DNA from: Gadus chalcogrammus
Taxonomy: Eukaryota > Chordata > Actinopteri > Gadiformes > Gadidae
Reading direction: 5' to 3'
NCBI RefSeq assembly: GCF_026213295.1
Contig: NC_079415.1
Coordinates: forward strand, 24,656,610-24,720,609
DNA length: 64,000 nucleotides
Shown here: in pieces, positions 1 to 61,615 of the stretch
Numbering within the stretch: the stretch's first letter is position 1
How the letters are laid out: each line of letters begins with the position of its first letter
Position numbers and translations under genes: made by a program
The notes under the pieces: generated by a model
Database searches by the model: none
What the model was told of the DNA's origin: nothing
Seen by the model: only the letters and a program-made list of their open reading frames with translations

Positions 1-2055
1 AAAATATGGGTTCAAGTTCGAAATAAGCACAAAAATATAATTCCATAACCTTTAGTGAATAAGTATTCCATATGCATGAGAATTGGGACTTTTTAAGCTT
101 GACATAAATGCGCGCCACTTGGGAGTCGAACCCCCCGCGCAGAAAGTCAAGACTGACGCGGTTACACCACTCCACCACTCACAGAGACACAATGCGCAAC
201 AGTAAGCATTGTCTACATAATGTCCAACAAGGACAATCAAATAGCAAATACCCTCTGGTGAGAACCTGTATCTCTTATAAAGAATATTCTCAGGCAATGC
301 CAAGGGATCGGTCCCGAAAGAGCCTCTGTCGGAGAGACCCCTGTACGATACAGGCTCCGAGGTCCACGGGAACACCCAGTAATGGTGACGCCATTGTCAA
401 AAGAGGGGCAAGGAAGCTGCGCACGCCGATCTAGCTACATTAGCCTCTTTAGCAAACACAAAAACAAACAACACTACTTGATATTGTGTTGCACGCACAG
501 CAAGACCATGCAATGTATAAATTGGTCGCTAACGAAAGCGGTGCTTAGTTGATTAAGCCCGGTTAGAACTAACGCCAACTTCCACTTGAGGCTAAAGCCG
601 TTCCATCAACCCAGTTCAGCCGCGCCTTGCTCAGTTTAGTTCAAGCCAGGTTTACGTTATCGTGGATTATGCGCGCTCACGAGATATGTAACCAGCCCAG
701 AACCGTGAATGTCGAATCATGGCTCAAATGTCTGAAAAGGACCGTGCGGGATCTTTTCCAGCGGCGAACAGAAGCTGCTTGTGGATTTCTTTGAGGAGTA
801 CAAGCATATAATACCTCAAATAGGGAACACCGTAACCATTAATGAAAACAGGGAGGCCGCCTGGCAATAAAATCGCCAATCTTTTAAATGAATAAGTAGT
901 ATTAAGCATAACATATTTTAATGTAATATTGACTGTAGATTAGGAATCAGGAAATGGTCTTGAGGTAACTTGCCGGTCTTGCACCCGGTTGTCCGGAGTT
1001 CAATCCCCATCTAATTAGTAAATTAGGAAGGATTGCTCGAGAAAGCGAAAAATGTTCATGCCATTTATTTTCCATTTATTTTAATAGGCCTATTCTAAAT
1101 TGACTGACCATAGTATTTTTCGCAACAGAAGTCATCTTGGCTGCCTGCCGTGAAACTTACCTGAATGGAATTTATGTGGCTGCAATTTCCCATGCAGCAT
1201 TGTCTTTGTCATTGTGACAAAGAATTATCAGTAACATTAATATTAACATTAACTTTACCATGGGTTTTTGCAAGTCATATTTGGGTTCTAGGGATATTGT
1301 AAGACATATTTATTATATAAAAAGTCAATTGTTAGGCCTAATTTCTCTGATATAAAGGAAATGACAAAAATAAGCCAACAGCATGAATTCAATGACGTCC
1401 CCAGGACGCGAACTCGGGTCACCCGTACTATAGTCTGGCTGAGCGGAAATGGACAGCGTCTATAGCGCTAGCGTCCGATTCCACCGCTTCTCCTCCCCTT
1501 CCTGTTGCTGGCTTTCCCGTTTTGTGCTCCCCCTCAAACTCGGAAACTAATTCCCCTCCCGGCACTATTTTGCACCCGGGAAGCACCGCTGCTGCTTCCC
1601 GGGGTTAGCCCCGCCCTAGACGATTGTGATTGGTTTAAAGAAATAAAAACAGGCCAGCCCAGTTTGCCCCCGGATAGACGGCTCTAAATAGCGTGGTTCC
1701 AGACCATTCTACTTGCTGTAGTTTGGTCTGGCTTTGCGAGACTACCCGTACTATAGAGCAGATGCTAGACCACTCACCCAACTGCTGGTTCCTAATTTTG
1801 ATAGAATACTTAAATTTGTCTGAAAATGTGTTTAGAAAATATCCACGGTAACAATAGATAGCAATTATTTTCATTATTTTATTTGCATCATTTGATCTTA
1901 GACCCTTAGTGAAAATATACGCTGTTTGTACTTCATATATGTACATTTATGACAAAATCGCGAGGACTAGGCTTGGCGGAACCTTCTGCTGGTACACTTG
2001 TTTCCGACAGATGGGACTTCTCTGAAACACTGCTGAAGTAAGCCTGGCAGCTAGC
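1..2055. other. Intron/flank, AT-rich repeat remnants
   Basis: Should be intronic speg sequence, since the kinase continues beyond the window. I see no kinase exon on either strand. Contents are the tRNA-like segment at 108-185, a second B-box-like stretch near 990-1010 and short decayed repeats. Confidence 0.5.
108..185 (-). repeat. tRNA-like segment (SINE head or tRNA pseudogene)
   Basis: Read on the minus strand it shows an A-box-like GTGGTGTAACC and a good B box GGTTCGACTCCC at normal tRNA spacing, but no clean acceptor stem. This suits a tRNA-derived SINE head better than a working tRNA. Confidence 0.4.
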
Positions 2056-2063
2056 CTGGTACC

Positions 2064-2531
2064 CATAGACATCTTATAGGTAGACGGAGCATCGAATGCT
2101 ACCGCCTACTGGCGCTGACGAGACGCGGGGCCGCCATCTTGGAGTGGTCATCCGCTCCACTCAGTGTAATCCGTTTGGCTGGAGCAATGAACTGTCAGCG
2201 CATTTAATTACTCATACCTCACTGAATACCACAGATTTTCATGCGTTTTTTTGTCATACGTGTAGCTATGATAAAGGCCACATGGTTTGGCGTGTTTTAT
2301 TATTCAATACTAATTATACCAATAGTACGGTAATGTTAAATCGTGCATGTGAAAAGTAATCCCCCGATTCCTATTATGGATTGTCCGCCGATGTGAGCAG
2401 GAATACGCTGAACAACAGCCCGGCATCCTGTTTATGCTGCTGTTGCTGCTCCCGGTTGACCACTCCAAGATGGAGGCCGTATTTCTCGCGTCCCAGCAGC
2501 CAATGCTCCGTCTACCTATAAGATGTCTATG
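2064..2531. mobile_element. hAT-type MITE with 8-bp target duplication
   Basis: 468 bp with long inverted ends beginning CATAGACATCTTATAGGTAG. They stay similar for about 90 bp, including ATCTTGGAGTGGTCA. It is flanked by a perfect CTGGTACC duplication at 2056-2063 and 2532-2539. The 8-bp duplication points to the hAT superfamily. No transposase. Confidence 0.85.
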
Positions 2532-2539
2532 CTGGTACC

Positions 2540-3125
2540 GACCAGGTTCATTTGGTCGGATAAATTGCCATGGTTACTTAGCGGAGATTCCCTTAAGTCA
2601 CGTTGATGTAACGCAACTCTAGCTTAAAGTAGCGAGGCTAAGCAAAATAAGCCGGGCTTTGCCTTTAGCTTGGTTGATGGAATACCCCCCAGGGCCTTTT
2701 GAAAGACTGAATCTTTATTTAAATTAATTGCTTTTTGTTGTTCTGAAAGGCTGAATGCTGCCCGGGTTTCAGTGTACCTCACACAAGCGATCTGTCTTCT
2801 CCCACTTGGTGAGACAGAGCTCTGGGCTCAGAATGTAGGATTAACCTCCTAAACATAGAAACTAGAAAATATAAACTATTTTGTTTGCTTACAGCAAACC
2901 CAATGTATATGTTACAAAAAGAATATGTAAAAAAAGAAAAAGTAACAAAAAAAAGTCAATTGCTAACCATTTGACTATTCTGAAATATTAATAAAATCGA
3001 ATATAATATATATAGATATATATACATGTTTATATCAAATGTAAACAAATATACAAAATAGACATTATATAAAAGATTATTGAAAATACCAAAAATACTA
3101 AAATAATACAAAACAAACAGATGAT
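2540..3125. other. AT-rich intronic sequence
   Basis: Low-complexity A/T-rich DNA with tatatagata runs around 3000-3110. No gene or clear repeat boundary seen. Confidence 0.5.
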
Positions 3126-3131
3126 TCAAAC

Positions 3132-52560
<49,429 letters not shown>

Positions 52561-52796
52561 CTCTCGCAACACCACTTTCTCTCTCACACAGTCAGCAGGG
52601 ATTCACGTCAGTACATACACACGTTTAGATCTAGACATATAGGGATTTATATATATAGAATATATGTATTTATTTATATTCATATATATATATAAATATG
52701 TGCACGCTTTACACTAAAACATCCCCGGGAACCGTCACGAGGTGTGGCGTCCGGAAAAAATCTGAGTCCAAATGAGATTCGGCTTTTGTGTGGGCG

Positions 52797-52907
52797 TCTT
52801 CGCTCTCTCTCGCTCTCTCTCGCTCTCTTTCAAGCTCTCTCTCTCTCAGTCTCTCTCTCTCTCTCTCTCTCTCTCCCCCCCTTCTCTTCTCTGTCAGCAG
52901 CAGGGAT

Positions 52908-52970
<63 letters not shown>

Positions 52971-52971
52971 G

Positions 52972-53027
<56 letters not shown>

Positions 53028-53135
53028 AGAGAAAGAGAGAGAGAGAGAGAGGGAGAGAGAAGGAGGGAGAGAGAGAGAGATGGAGAGCGACCAAAGGGAG
53101 CCGGAGCGAGGAGGAGAGCAAGCAACAAAGCGAGC
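52797..53135. repeat. (CT)n to (GA)n inverted tract upstream of speg exon 1
   Basis: CT-rich DNA at 52797-52885 is followed by GA-rich DNA at 52907-53135, so the strand bias flips and the halves can pair. It lies 240-570 bp upstream (gene sense) of the speg start codon, in the presumed 5' UTR or promoter. A regulatory role is only possible. Confidence 0.92.
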
Positions 53136-53294
53136 GAGCAGTAAGTAAAGAGAGATGCACAGGAGCAACCTAGAGAGGAGAGGGGGACGTTTGAGGGGAG
53201 AAAGGAAGAGAGGGGAGAGGACGGGAGGAGAGAAGAAGAGAGCTGGAGAGAGCGATGAGGAGAGAGAATAGAGGAGGCACATACGGCTGTGTGC

Positions 53295-53406
<112 letters not shown>

Positions 53407-53640
53407 GTGTCTGAATGCCTGCCTGCCTGCCCGTCTGTCTGTCTGTCTGCCTGCCTGTGTGTGTGTGTGTATTGTTTTTGCATACACAGATGATCGCAGC
53501 GGCTCTCTGAGGCAATTTTCAGTTACTCCACCCCCGCTCGCACACACCACCGCCTCCACCTCCTCCTCCTTCACCTTAACCCTATCCATTATTCCTACCT
53601 CCTCCTCCTCCTCCTCCTCCACCTTAACCCTGTTATCCCC

Positions 53641-53643
<3 letters not shown>

Positions 53644-53736
<93 letters not shown>
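53644..53736. repeat. (CA)n microsatellite
   Basis: Uninterrupted CA, inverted relative to the GT tract 240 bp away. Confidence 0.97.
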
Positions 53737-53737
<1 letters not shown>

Positions 53738-53825
53738 CACCACCACCTTACCCACCCACTTTCTCCACCTCACCTCCCACTTGCGCCTCAGCCAAGAGCA
53801 GACGGTTGAAGACAGAGAGGGCAAT

Positions 53826-53890
53826 GAGGAGGAGGAGGAGGAGGAGGAGGAGGAGGAGGAGGAGGAGGAGGAGGAGGAGGAGGAGAAGAA
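53826..53890. repeat. (GGA)n trinucleotide repeat
   Basis: About 20 gga units, followed by looser purine-rich DNA to 54010. Confidence 0.96.
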
Positions 53891-54437
53891 GGGGAGAGGA
53901 TGAGAGAGGGGGAGGAGGAAGAGGAGAGATCAGACAGGGATCAGGATAAAATAGATCCTGTTAGACAAATGGAGAGGGGGGAGAGAGGGAGTGAGAGAGG
54001 GAGGTGGAGAAGAAGATAGTGAGTGTCAGAAAGAAAGAGATGAAATGATTAAGAGGATAAAGAGGGAAAATATGTTCACACTGGGGGAAGGTTGAAATAT
54101 GTCTAGACAAAGGAGGGTAGAGAGTAGCGAGTGAGAGAGTGAGAGAGTGAGAGAGCTGATGGCTCATTTTGAAAGGTTTCTCATTTCACATCCTGAAGCT
54201 ACAAACATCGATAACAGTAGTTAACCCAAAGTAATCGCAACCAACCTGACTCCACAATAAAGACTCTCTTGCTGTGCATATCTATTACCAAACACACAAC
54301 ACAAAAACACAAACCCCAACACATATGACCTAGAGATCCTACCCTAACACATCTCTAAGATATCTCTGATCCAAATGCACACAACCCACAACAACTCAAC
54401 ATGCAGCACACCTATAACCCATCCAATACAGAAACCC
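53891..54437. other. Intergenic or 5' flank, purine-rich
   Basis: gagagtgagagagt DNA to 54150, then A/C-rich DNA. No gene. Confidence 0.5.
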
Positions 54438-54445
54438 ACTAATAG

Positions 54446-54800
54446 TAGAGCTGGGCGATTAATATTTTTTTTTTTATCGAAATTCAAATATATTTTTTGG
54501 GACGATTTTTAAAAAAGAAAAATCTATATTTTTTGGGATAAGTTAAATATCAAAGTGAGTGTGTATATTTTGTCTAAAGTCTTTGGAAACCAAAAGCAGA
54601 AGCACAACACATTTACTCCAACATCTTAAACTGAGCCACGCAGCAGAGTCAGAGATCTGTGTCGTTTATTTAGCTTTTGTTAATCATTGCCATTCTTCAA
54701 ATAAAATCCAAAACTTAAAAAATATATCTATATTATATATAGAAAATAAATAAATAAAAATGAAATGGATTTTATTTTTAGGCCAAATCGCCCAGCCCTA
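54446..54800 (+). mobile_element. 355-bp hAT miniature with BED-finger remnant
   Basis: The ends TAGAGCTGGGCGAT and inverted TAGGGCTGGGCGAT are flanked by ACTAATAG (54438-54445) and ACTGATAG (54801-54808). The plus strand near 54559 encodes CIFCLKSLETKSRSTTHLLQ HLKLSH (C-x2-C...H-x4-H), the zinc-binding half of a BED finger. No catalytic domain. Confidence 0.85.
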
Positions 54801-54808
54801 ACTGATAG

Positions 54809-55850
54809 CCCGACTATATCCCACCCCCTCCTCTACCACCACCACCTACTCCTCCTCCAACATCTACTCCTCCTCCACCACCACCATCTCCCCCATCACC
54901 ACCATCTCCAGCTCCACCATCTCCTCTTCTACCACCAACATCTCTCCCACCACATCTGACACAGCGTTTCTCAAGCAAGACATGGCGGAAAAAAAGCTTT
55001 GATGAGCCAAGGTAAAGGTAGAGTTAAGCCTATTTAGGATTTAAATAGTCACTTGGATTTGAAAAAAAAATTAAAAAGTAAAACAATAAATATATTCACA
55101 ATTAAAAAAAACTTGAGTCATCACGAAATGAGTATCACCAACAAAACATCCCATGGTGCATACTGATGTACCAGCCCTATGGAGTCAAATTGCAGTTCAA
55201 CAATGGATGGCTTCATGCTCAACATAGAGACCCAGCATGTCTTTATTTGCCCTTTAAGTGGATATTAAAGGGGTTGGACCCACTCAGGCGTTTTCCAATA
55301 CACGAGAGTACTGCTTCATACAAAGGATCGTAAAAATTATTGTAGTCTGCAAACAACTCTGTTTCCCGCGAATAAATTATGAAGTAATCTTTCATATTAG
55401 AAAAAAGCTGAGCGTGTCGGTACCCCTTTAATCCAGATACACAAAATGGTCCGGTGAGTACAGACCTCAGCAGATTCCCAACCAGCCATCTATTATGCAT
55501 GGTTCCCAGCGTCCCGGAGGTGACCAGAACACAGACACCACTACAGCGGCAGGCTAGCCCAGGGCTATGACTCCCTACCTCATGATCCCTCTCCCCGCTA
55601 TGGAGCAGGGCCACGCTGTGAGAGATGTTCAAGAGGAGAGAGGACGACCGCAAATTAGCGAGCAAGATTACAAATCAAATGAATGGTAGTTTTACTTAAA
55701 TGTTTTAATGACATTTAGATGAAAGAATGCATTGGCAGTAGAAAAACGACAACAATAATTAATTAAACATGTGTTTTAAGGGACTATATAATTTTCTTTA
55801 GTTCAGAGGAGCTCTTTAGCCAATGAGGGCAAAGGGGGAGTGGCCTCTCT
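54809..55850. other. Intergenic; (CACCAT)-rich, then an unassigned open frame
   Basis: 54820-54950 is a ctcctccaccaccaccatct repeat. 55243-55665 (minus) is open for 140 codons but shows no family motif, so I do not call it a gene. Confidence 0.45.
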
Positions 55851-56717
55851 CTAGGTCGAACTCAGACGAGCCCTCCATCGTTGCTTCCAGTCATCCCGAT
55901 TCTCCATACATCTGGCCAGTTCATTGGTACTTTGCGCTCCTGCATCCTTCTTGAGTACATCCACGTATGTGAGTCTAGGACATCCTCGAGACCTATGCCC
56001 ATGGGTTGGTTCCCACAGTACCAATTTGCTGGCTGGCAGCTCTTGGTGTCTTTGGCAGTGTCCCGCCAATCTCATTCTCCTGGCAGCTACTTTCTCACTC
56101 ACCCTTGGTATTCCTTCATACAGGATCCTATTGGTAACATGTGTACTCTTGCTGATGTTAAGTACTGCACGCAGCATTCTGGTGTAGCACCCGTCTAAAG
56201 ACTTCTGCAAGGTTGGCTTCAGGGGCCAGCATTTGCTGCCGTAGAGGAGAAGAGACTCTACCGTTGCATAGAAGAGGCTGAGTTTGATTTGACGGGGGAG
56301 GTTGGAGTTCCATAAACAGGTCATACCGTTCAGGGCCCTCCATGCGAGTGCCTTCCTCACCTTTAGGTCCTGCTCGGTTGAGTTGACCCATGAGCCCAGA
56401 TACTTGAAGTCCTCGACTTCCTTCAGCGCAGTGCCACCAGTTGTTGTCAGCGGTTGATGCCCCGGTGAGATGTTGTAGGTGATGACCTTTGTTTTCTTGA
56501 CATTTAGCCTAAGGCCAACCATGGCGCACTCCAGCTCCACTCTGTTCAGGAGTTCCTGTGCTTGCTCCACGTTGTTGGAGAGCACGCTGATGTCATCCGC
56601 GTAGTCCAGGTCTGTCAGGACAACTGCAGCGTGTCGCTTTGACCTCCTTGGGGTTAGGGTGAGACACTGTAGTCCCTCCCCTTTGCCTGGGCCTGCTAGG
56701 AACCCACCCAATAGCAA
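55851..56717 (-). pseudogene. LINE reverse transcriptase, C-terminal fragment
   Basis: An open minus-strand frame of 288 codons. The RT catalytic block is TDLDYADDISVLSNNV. It is followed by KTKVITYN, VEDFKYLGSWVNSTEQDLKV, the thumb region ESLLLYGSKCWPL and a C-terminal RMRLAGHCQRH...RRGCPRLTY-like tail. This is the 3' part of a non-LTR retrotransposon. The clade is not certain. The endonuclease and the RT fingers are missing because of 5' truncation at about 56717. The frame itself is unbroken. Confidence 0.82.
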
Positions 56718-56719
56718 CG

Positions 56720-57260
56720 TGAGTTATGAACCCAAACAGAGTGGAGCGGGAACAAGGTGTTTGAGTGTAAACAGTGATAGAGACGCGCCAGGGTCAAGCA
56801 AGGATGAATCTAAAATTCAGGTGGAGGTTTTGAACAAATACTGAAAAATCCCCAAAGGATTTTGTTGTTTTGATTGCAGTGCTATAAACCTACTTGTAGC
56901 ACCTTTCCTTTATTTCTGCAGTGAAAACCTATAATATATATACTGTATATTTCTTTGCCTAAGATATATTTAGATATATTGTACATGTGATCCTGCTTTT
57001 TCATAATAACCTCTCTATAATATCGCAATTTTAATGTCAGGATCAAAGATGTCCAAAACAAATAAAGACACTGATGATTTTTAGCTCGACATCTAGCCCT
57101 GATTTAGCTCTACATCTAGCCCTGACCTAGCTCTACATCTAGCCCTGGTCTAGTTCTACATCTAGCTATTGTCTAGCTCTACATCTAGCAATGATGTAGC
57201 TCTACGTCTAGCCCAGCCCCAGACTCCACCTTTTCAGAGTTCAACTAGACTCTGCATAGC
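56720..57260. other. Intergenic, short tandem repeat
   Basis: 57085-57220 holds six units of tagctctacatctagcc. The rest is AT-rich. Confidence 0.6.
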
Positions 57261-57329
57261 CCCCCCTTCCCCCCCTCATCCTTATTGTATGTCGTACGTC
57301 CTGGCACTTAATGTACTCACTTATTGTAT

Positions 57330-57541
57330 GTTGTACTAAGTTATAGTACTTAGTTGTGAGGCATCTTATTCTAGCTAACTTTGTTACGGGGAATGGGTTA
57401 ACCTAGCGGTTGTTAGTGTTTTGCACACATCCTTACTGTACCAACAGTGATATATTGTTGTTTCACTTTCTTATAACAAATGTACTTATTGTCAGTCGCT
57501 TTGGATAAAAGCGTCTGCTAAATGCCCTGAATGTAAATGTA
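57330..57541 (+). repeat. SINE/LINE-tail repeat, copy 1
   Basis: It contains acggggaatgggttaaccta and ends tcgctttggataaaagcgtc tgctaaatgcc, the widespread 3' tail shared by teleost LINEs and their partner SINEs. Confidence 0.75.
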
Positions 57542-58682
57542 GGCATCCAGAGCAGTAGGAAGAAAGTACTCAATACTGCGTGCTACCAGCACGCACGCAC
57601 ACACACATGATCACTTAACCCATGTAACCACAAATGCACACATAATCGATTATCATTTATTAGTGTTAAATACAAGGTCTGAGAGATCGAACCCTTTGCT
57701 CATCCTTACTCATTTCCTCCCTGGCTTCACCACCGCTCTGACTGAAAGCAGCCATCGTCTTTGTTTTACTCCGGCATCTAAATGAGACGTGCTGTTTCTG
57801 TTGCCGTGCAAACACAGAATCAATAGCGGAGAGATGCATCGCTGCCACGGCCCCGGCAACCGCGCTGACATACGGTCGGCGTGACCGATCTGTTCCCCTC
57901 TCCCGTTACGCTACCACAGAGACACATCGACAGAATTGATTTTCAATCTTGAGTGGAATAAAAACTGAATGGCTGTTCATTGGCACCCGCCTTTTGTCAT
58001 GAATGGTATCCTTCCCCCTGGTGACACCCTGCAGGTTGCAGGGGGGGGCAGGGGGGTATAGAGGAGGCCCTGTGCTGACAGTATCATCCCACCGGCCCCC
58101 CACCTCCCAAACCATGCTTCCTTCTGATTTAGACCCTGTAGTTTGGAGTTAATGCTCTCCAGATCTTCCTCCACAGTAGCTTGTAACTCCATATTCAAAA
58201 AACCTCCGTAATATCTTTGCGCAATGAGGAGAGAATCTCGCAGTTGAGGGCCGAGATATCTGCAATGTGGCGAGCACGCGCGGGGGGGGGATTCAGAGTT
58301 CAGAGCTAGCTTCGGTTGTGAAAGTGTTTTGGAGGCATTTCGACGGTCGAAACACAAGTAATTCTGCTTAGGAAGAATCAAAATAAATATACGCAAAAAA
58401 TTATTGTCTGAAAAGTTGTCTGAAAAATCCGCTTTCTGCTGGAGTGCCCAAAAGTTTGTGTCACTACATAGTTCACAAAGCCGGAAGTCACCCACTCTTC
58501 CTTCTGACCCTCGTTTATAATCCATCATCGCCAAGCACAGAGGGGCTTCAGAGGGACGGGGGGGTCCTTGTTTGTATATGGCTGTACACTATGAGATGTT
58601 TCCATGTTATAAAAAAATTATGCTAATTTCATGGGAATATCTTAATCTGATAATCACGTGAGAGCAGCCACATGGATAACCG
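57542..58682. other. Intergenic, no gene supported
   Basis: A 185-codon minus-strand frame (57977-58534) has no recognised family. A candidate small exon within it is discussed under rejected items. Confidence 0.4.
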
Positions 58683-58895
58683 TTATAGTACTTAGTTGTG
58701 TAGCGTCTTATCCGAGCTATCTTTGTTGTGTACGGGGAATGGGTTAACCTAGCGATTGTTAGTGCTTTGCACTTGGTTCTATGACCATCCTTACTGTACA
58801 GACGGCGATATATTGTTGTTTCACCATTTTCTGACAAATGTACTTATTGCAAATCGCTTTGGATAAAAGTGTTTGCTAAATGCCCTAAATGTAAA
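58683..58895 (+). repeat. SINE/LINE-tail repeat, copy 2
   Basis: Same family and strand as 57330-57541 (acggggaatgggttaaccta ... aaatgccctaaatgtaaat), about 85-90 percent alike by eye. Confidence 0.75.
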
Positions 58896-60005
58896 TTTAA
58901 ACATGCGATTTAATATGGGATAACGTTTCTTCGAGAAAGCCCTGACTTCAGAACAACCCGAAAGTTTACTATATAGCCCAATGCATGGGCCTATTGAGCC
59001 TATTATGTGTTCCAGTGTATCTCTTCCACTGGCTCTATTGTACGTTCATCTTGAGACCACCATGGTAATTAGTAATACAGACACTGCAGTTTAGTCGTTT
59101 CTCCGAGTGCCAACACCGAGCGTTTAATGGCCCCTTCTGCCCCCTCCCCCGTCATCAGCCAGTGAGCTTGCCTCTGGCGGCCATAGTGGCGGTCGATATA
59201 CTGCTGCTCTAGGTCCAAGACAAAACTCCGGCCGGGGGATCAATACACCCATTGCCATGACAACCGCCGTGACCATCGTCCAATCAGAGGTCCGCTTTTT
59301 ATTTTTCAAAAGTCAACAAATCAACACATGCTGGAGAGAAGGTGTTGTGTATACTGATCCTGCCACCAGAAATACAGGGATATCTTGTTCATATGATTAG
59401 CTGTTTTGCTCGTCATGGTACCATGATGTACGTCTTTCCTGGCACCCCTGGAAGCAGGGATTCCTCTTCCCTGCTCCTTCTCCAGGTTTCTTCTCTCTGG
59501 GATTGGAGAGTTGTTCCTTTCCCTTTAGCATGCCGTTACGATTAGAGGGTGTTGTGTAATGCAGTCCTTTGAGACTGTCATTGTGTTAAAGGGCTAATAA
59601 AGTTGAAGTGACCCGATTCCATTTACCTGACAGACGCTAAGTCCATATACAGTCCGACCCCACCACTGCTGCTCGACTGACTGCACAGCAGTCGACTGAC
59701 AAGTGGTAGGCCTGTGTGATGTGATGTTGATAAAAAACGTGTGTAACTTCTCTGGTGTATCTACGATGCCGGCGACAGAACGCTGCCAGGATCTGACAGG
59801 CGAGGACTCCGCCATGGTGAGTGAATCCCTGATGCTCATCTTCTGTCACTGACGTAAGCTGTAAGCTTTCGGATTTTATTCTTGTTTTTTTTTATGATGC
59901 ACTGCTACAGTCCTGGGTGGACGCTTGTATCCCCCATCTCACTTTATTCATGAGGGATTGGATACTGGAATCCAATGCAAAAGCTTATTTATTCAAATCC
60001 TATTC
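58896..60005. other. Intergenic; SINE-like tail near 59560-59610
   Basis: The sequence cctttgagactgtcattgtg and gggctaataaagttgaagtg near 59563 resembles a common teleost repeat tail. Otherwise no gene. Confidence 0.45.
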
Positions 60006-60008
60006 TAG

Positions 60009-60051
60009 GCGGCCATACCACCCTGAGCACGCCCAATCTCGTCCGATCCCG
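60009..60051 (+). pseudogene. 5S ribosomal RNA gene fragment (about nt 7-47)
   Basis: GGCCATACCACCCTGAGCAC followed by GCCCAATCTCGTCCGATC matches vertebrate 5S rRNA from about nucleotide 7, with one G-to-A and one T-to-C change. It stops abruptly before the A box, and a LINE begins. It is not a functional 5S gene. Confidence 0.88.
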
Positions 60052-60187
60052 TTCAGGTGTGCAAACAGGAAGTGAGCAGAGAGCAGTCGAGTGTTTGTTG
60101 GGACCACGTGTGCTTGTGAGTCATAAGGTGTATTTGTGATCCTTTTATGTGTGATTAATTTCCCCTGCAGCCTGGCTGTTTGGGGGA

Positions 60188-61615
60188 TTGTTTCATACTT
60201 TTTTTGATTGGATGGATAATTTGATAAATGACAAAATAGAAGGTAAGGCCACTTTGATTCATGCAGAACCTGAGATTGATTATGCTTTTAGTGATTGGAT
60301 GGAAAAACTTGTAAATGAAAACATGGAAGTTAAGAACAGTTTGACACATGTAGAACGGGAGAATGATTCTGGACATATTGAAGCGAGCGAGAAAGGAATA
60401 ACACAGACGATCAATTCCGTTAGTAGGCCTATTGAGAAAGAAAGCATGGCGAATAGTAGGAGAGATAAAGAGAGACTAATGAATGCGGGAGAAAGTGAGA
60501 GTGATTGTGGCTATAAAAAGGAGCTGACATTGATTGTAGAGCTGGTCGTGAAGATTACATAACCATGATGGAACTGTTGCGGGGAATCAAGGAAAAGTGC
60601 GGGATTGTTCTGGCATGCAGGTTCAAAAGTAAGAACATTTACGAGATAACCATGCAGGAGGGAAAGGGCAAGACAAGGTTATTAGATGGTTTCAAAATCA
60701 AAAAAAAATCGGGTGACTGCCAAAGAAGTACGCAGCAATGTTGTTTCAATTGTTGTTTCAATTCTAAACTTGCCATCTTATATAACTGACGCTGAAATTA
60801 GGCAGAAACTCTCAACGTGGGGCGTGAGGGCGATTTCGCCCATCAAAAGAAAGAAATGGCCTGGGACAGACGTGGTGGACGGGACAAGGTTCTGTAAAGT
60901 ACAATTCACTGAACTTGTACAGTAACTGCCCTACTCAACAAAGTTCGAGACACTAGACGGAGGGGAGTACTTCCGCGTAATTCATGACAGGCAGGTGAAG
61001 GTCTGCAGGCTGTGCATCCAGCCAGGACATATTTTAAGAGAATGCCCAGACTTCACCTGTTATAAATGCAAGCGCCAGGTACACTATGCTAGGGAGTGTG
61101 ACTTGCAGGGGGGGAGATGCGGAGAGGAGAGGACGGTGGACGCGGAGCCAGCCGGCGGCGGCGAGCGCGTTTCCCGGTCCGGGAAGGATCAGCGACAGCA
61201 AGACGAGGACACCAGAGCTGCCAACGGGGGTGAAATTATCCCATCCACCATCGGCAGCAGTGCGGATAGAGTGTCCGGTGAGACGGGTCGCATGACGGGA
61301 GGAGCATCAGGGCAAAGTATGGAGGAAGGCGCTAGCACAGCGCCCAAAACTCCCTCATCCCGGGTGAATGAACGAAGAGGCGGCCGACCAGGGGAGGTGG
61401 AGGCCCCGGATTGCAGTGAGGCTCCACGGGACGGCAGGGCTGCTGCTGCGACTGCTTCACCTAAGGAGCCAGACGATTCGAGCATGGAGGTGATGGAGAC
61501 GAGAACATCGGAGGAAGGAGAGTCGATGGATTACGATACGTTGAAAGCCAGCAGGATGAGAATGATCAAAAAGAGGGACAAAAGGGAGCCAAAAGAGAGG
61601 AAGGTATGGTCATAA
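60188..61615 (+). pseudogene. LINE ORF1 (zinc-knuckle RNA-binding protein), broken
   Basis: An acidic/basic N-terminal region (60188-60562) and a frame break are followed by a conserved block VSILNLPSYITDAEIRQKLS and SPIKRKKWPGTDVVDGTRF, with a shift at the A-run near 60703 and a TAA at 60922. Then come YFRVIHDRQVKVCRLC and CCHC motifs CRLCIQPGHILREC and CYKCKRQVHYAREC, and a long Ser/Glu-rich tail to 61615. It should coat the LINE RNA. Its TAA overlaps the ORF2 ATG (61606). Confidence 0.82.

Noticed and set aside
108..185. Functional tRNA gene
   Set aside because: The B box is good, but the acceptor and D stems do not pair cleanly.
1635..1946. Possible downstream speg kinase exon within bases 1-3125
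   Set aside because: No HRD, DFG or APE-type motif in any minus-strand frame there.
52561..52587. Upstream extension of speg exon 1 to a start at 52587
   Set aside because: The codon at 52587 is GTG. The first ATG in frame is 52560, with a suitable context for a vertebrate start.
55243..55665. 140-codon minus-strand open frame
   Set aside because: No family motif, no splice context and ordinary AT-rich composition. Probably chance or an old repeat.
57977..58534. 185-codon minus-strand frame including MELQATVEEDLESINSKLQ from ATG 58192
   Set aside because: The peptide after 58192 looks helix-forming and could be a first exon, but I recognise no gene, the donor (CTACAG|ggtcta) is poor and no downstream exon is seen.
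60009..60051. Functional 5S rRNA gene
   Set aside because: Only about 43 of 120 nucleotides, lacking the internal promoter boxes.
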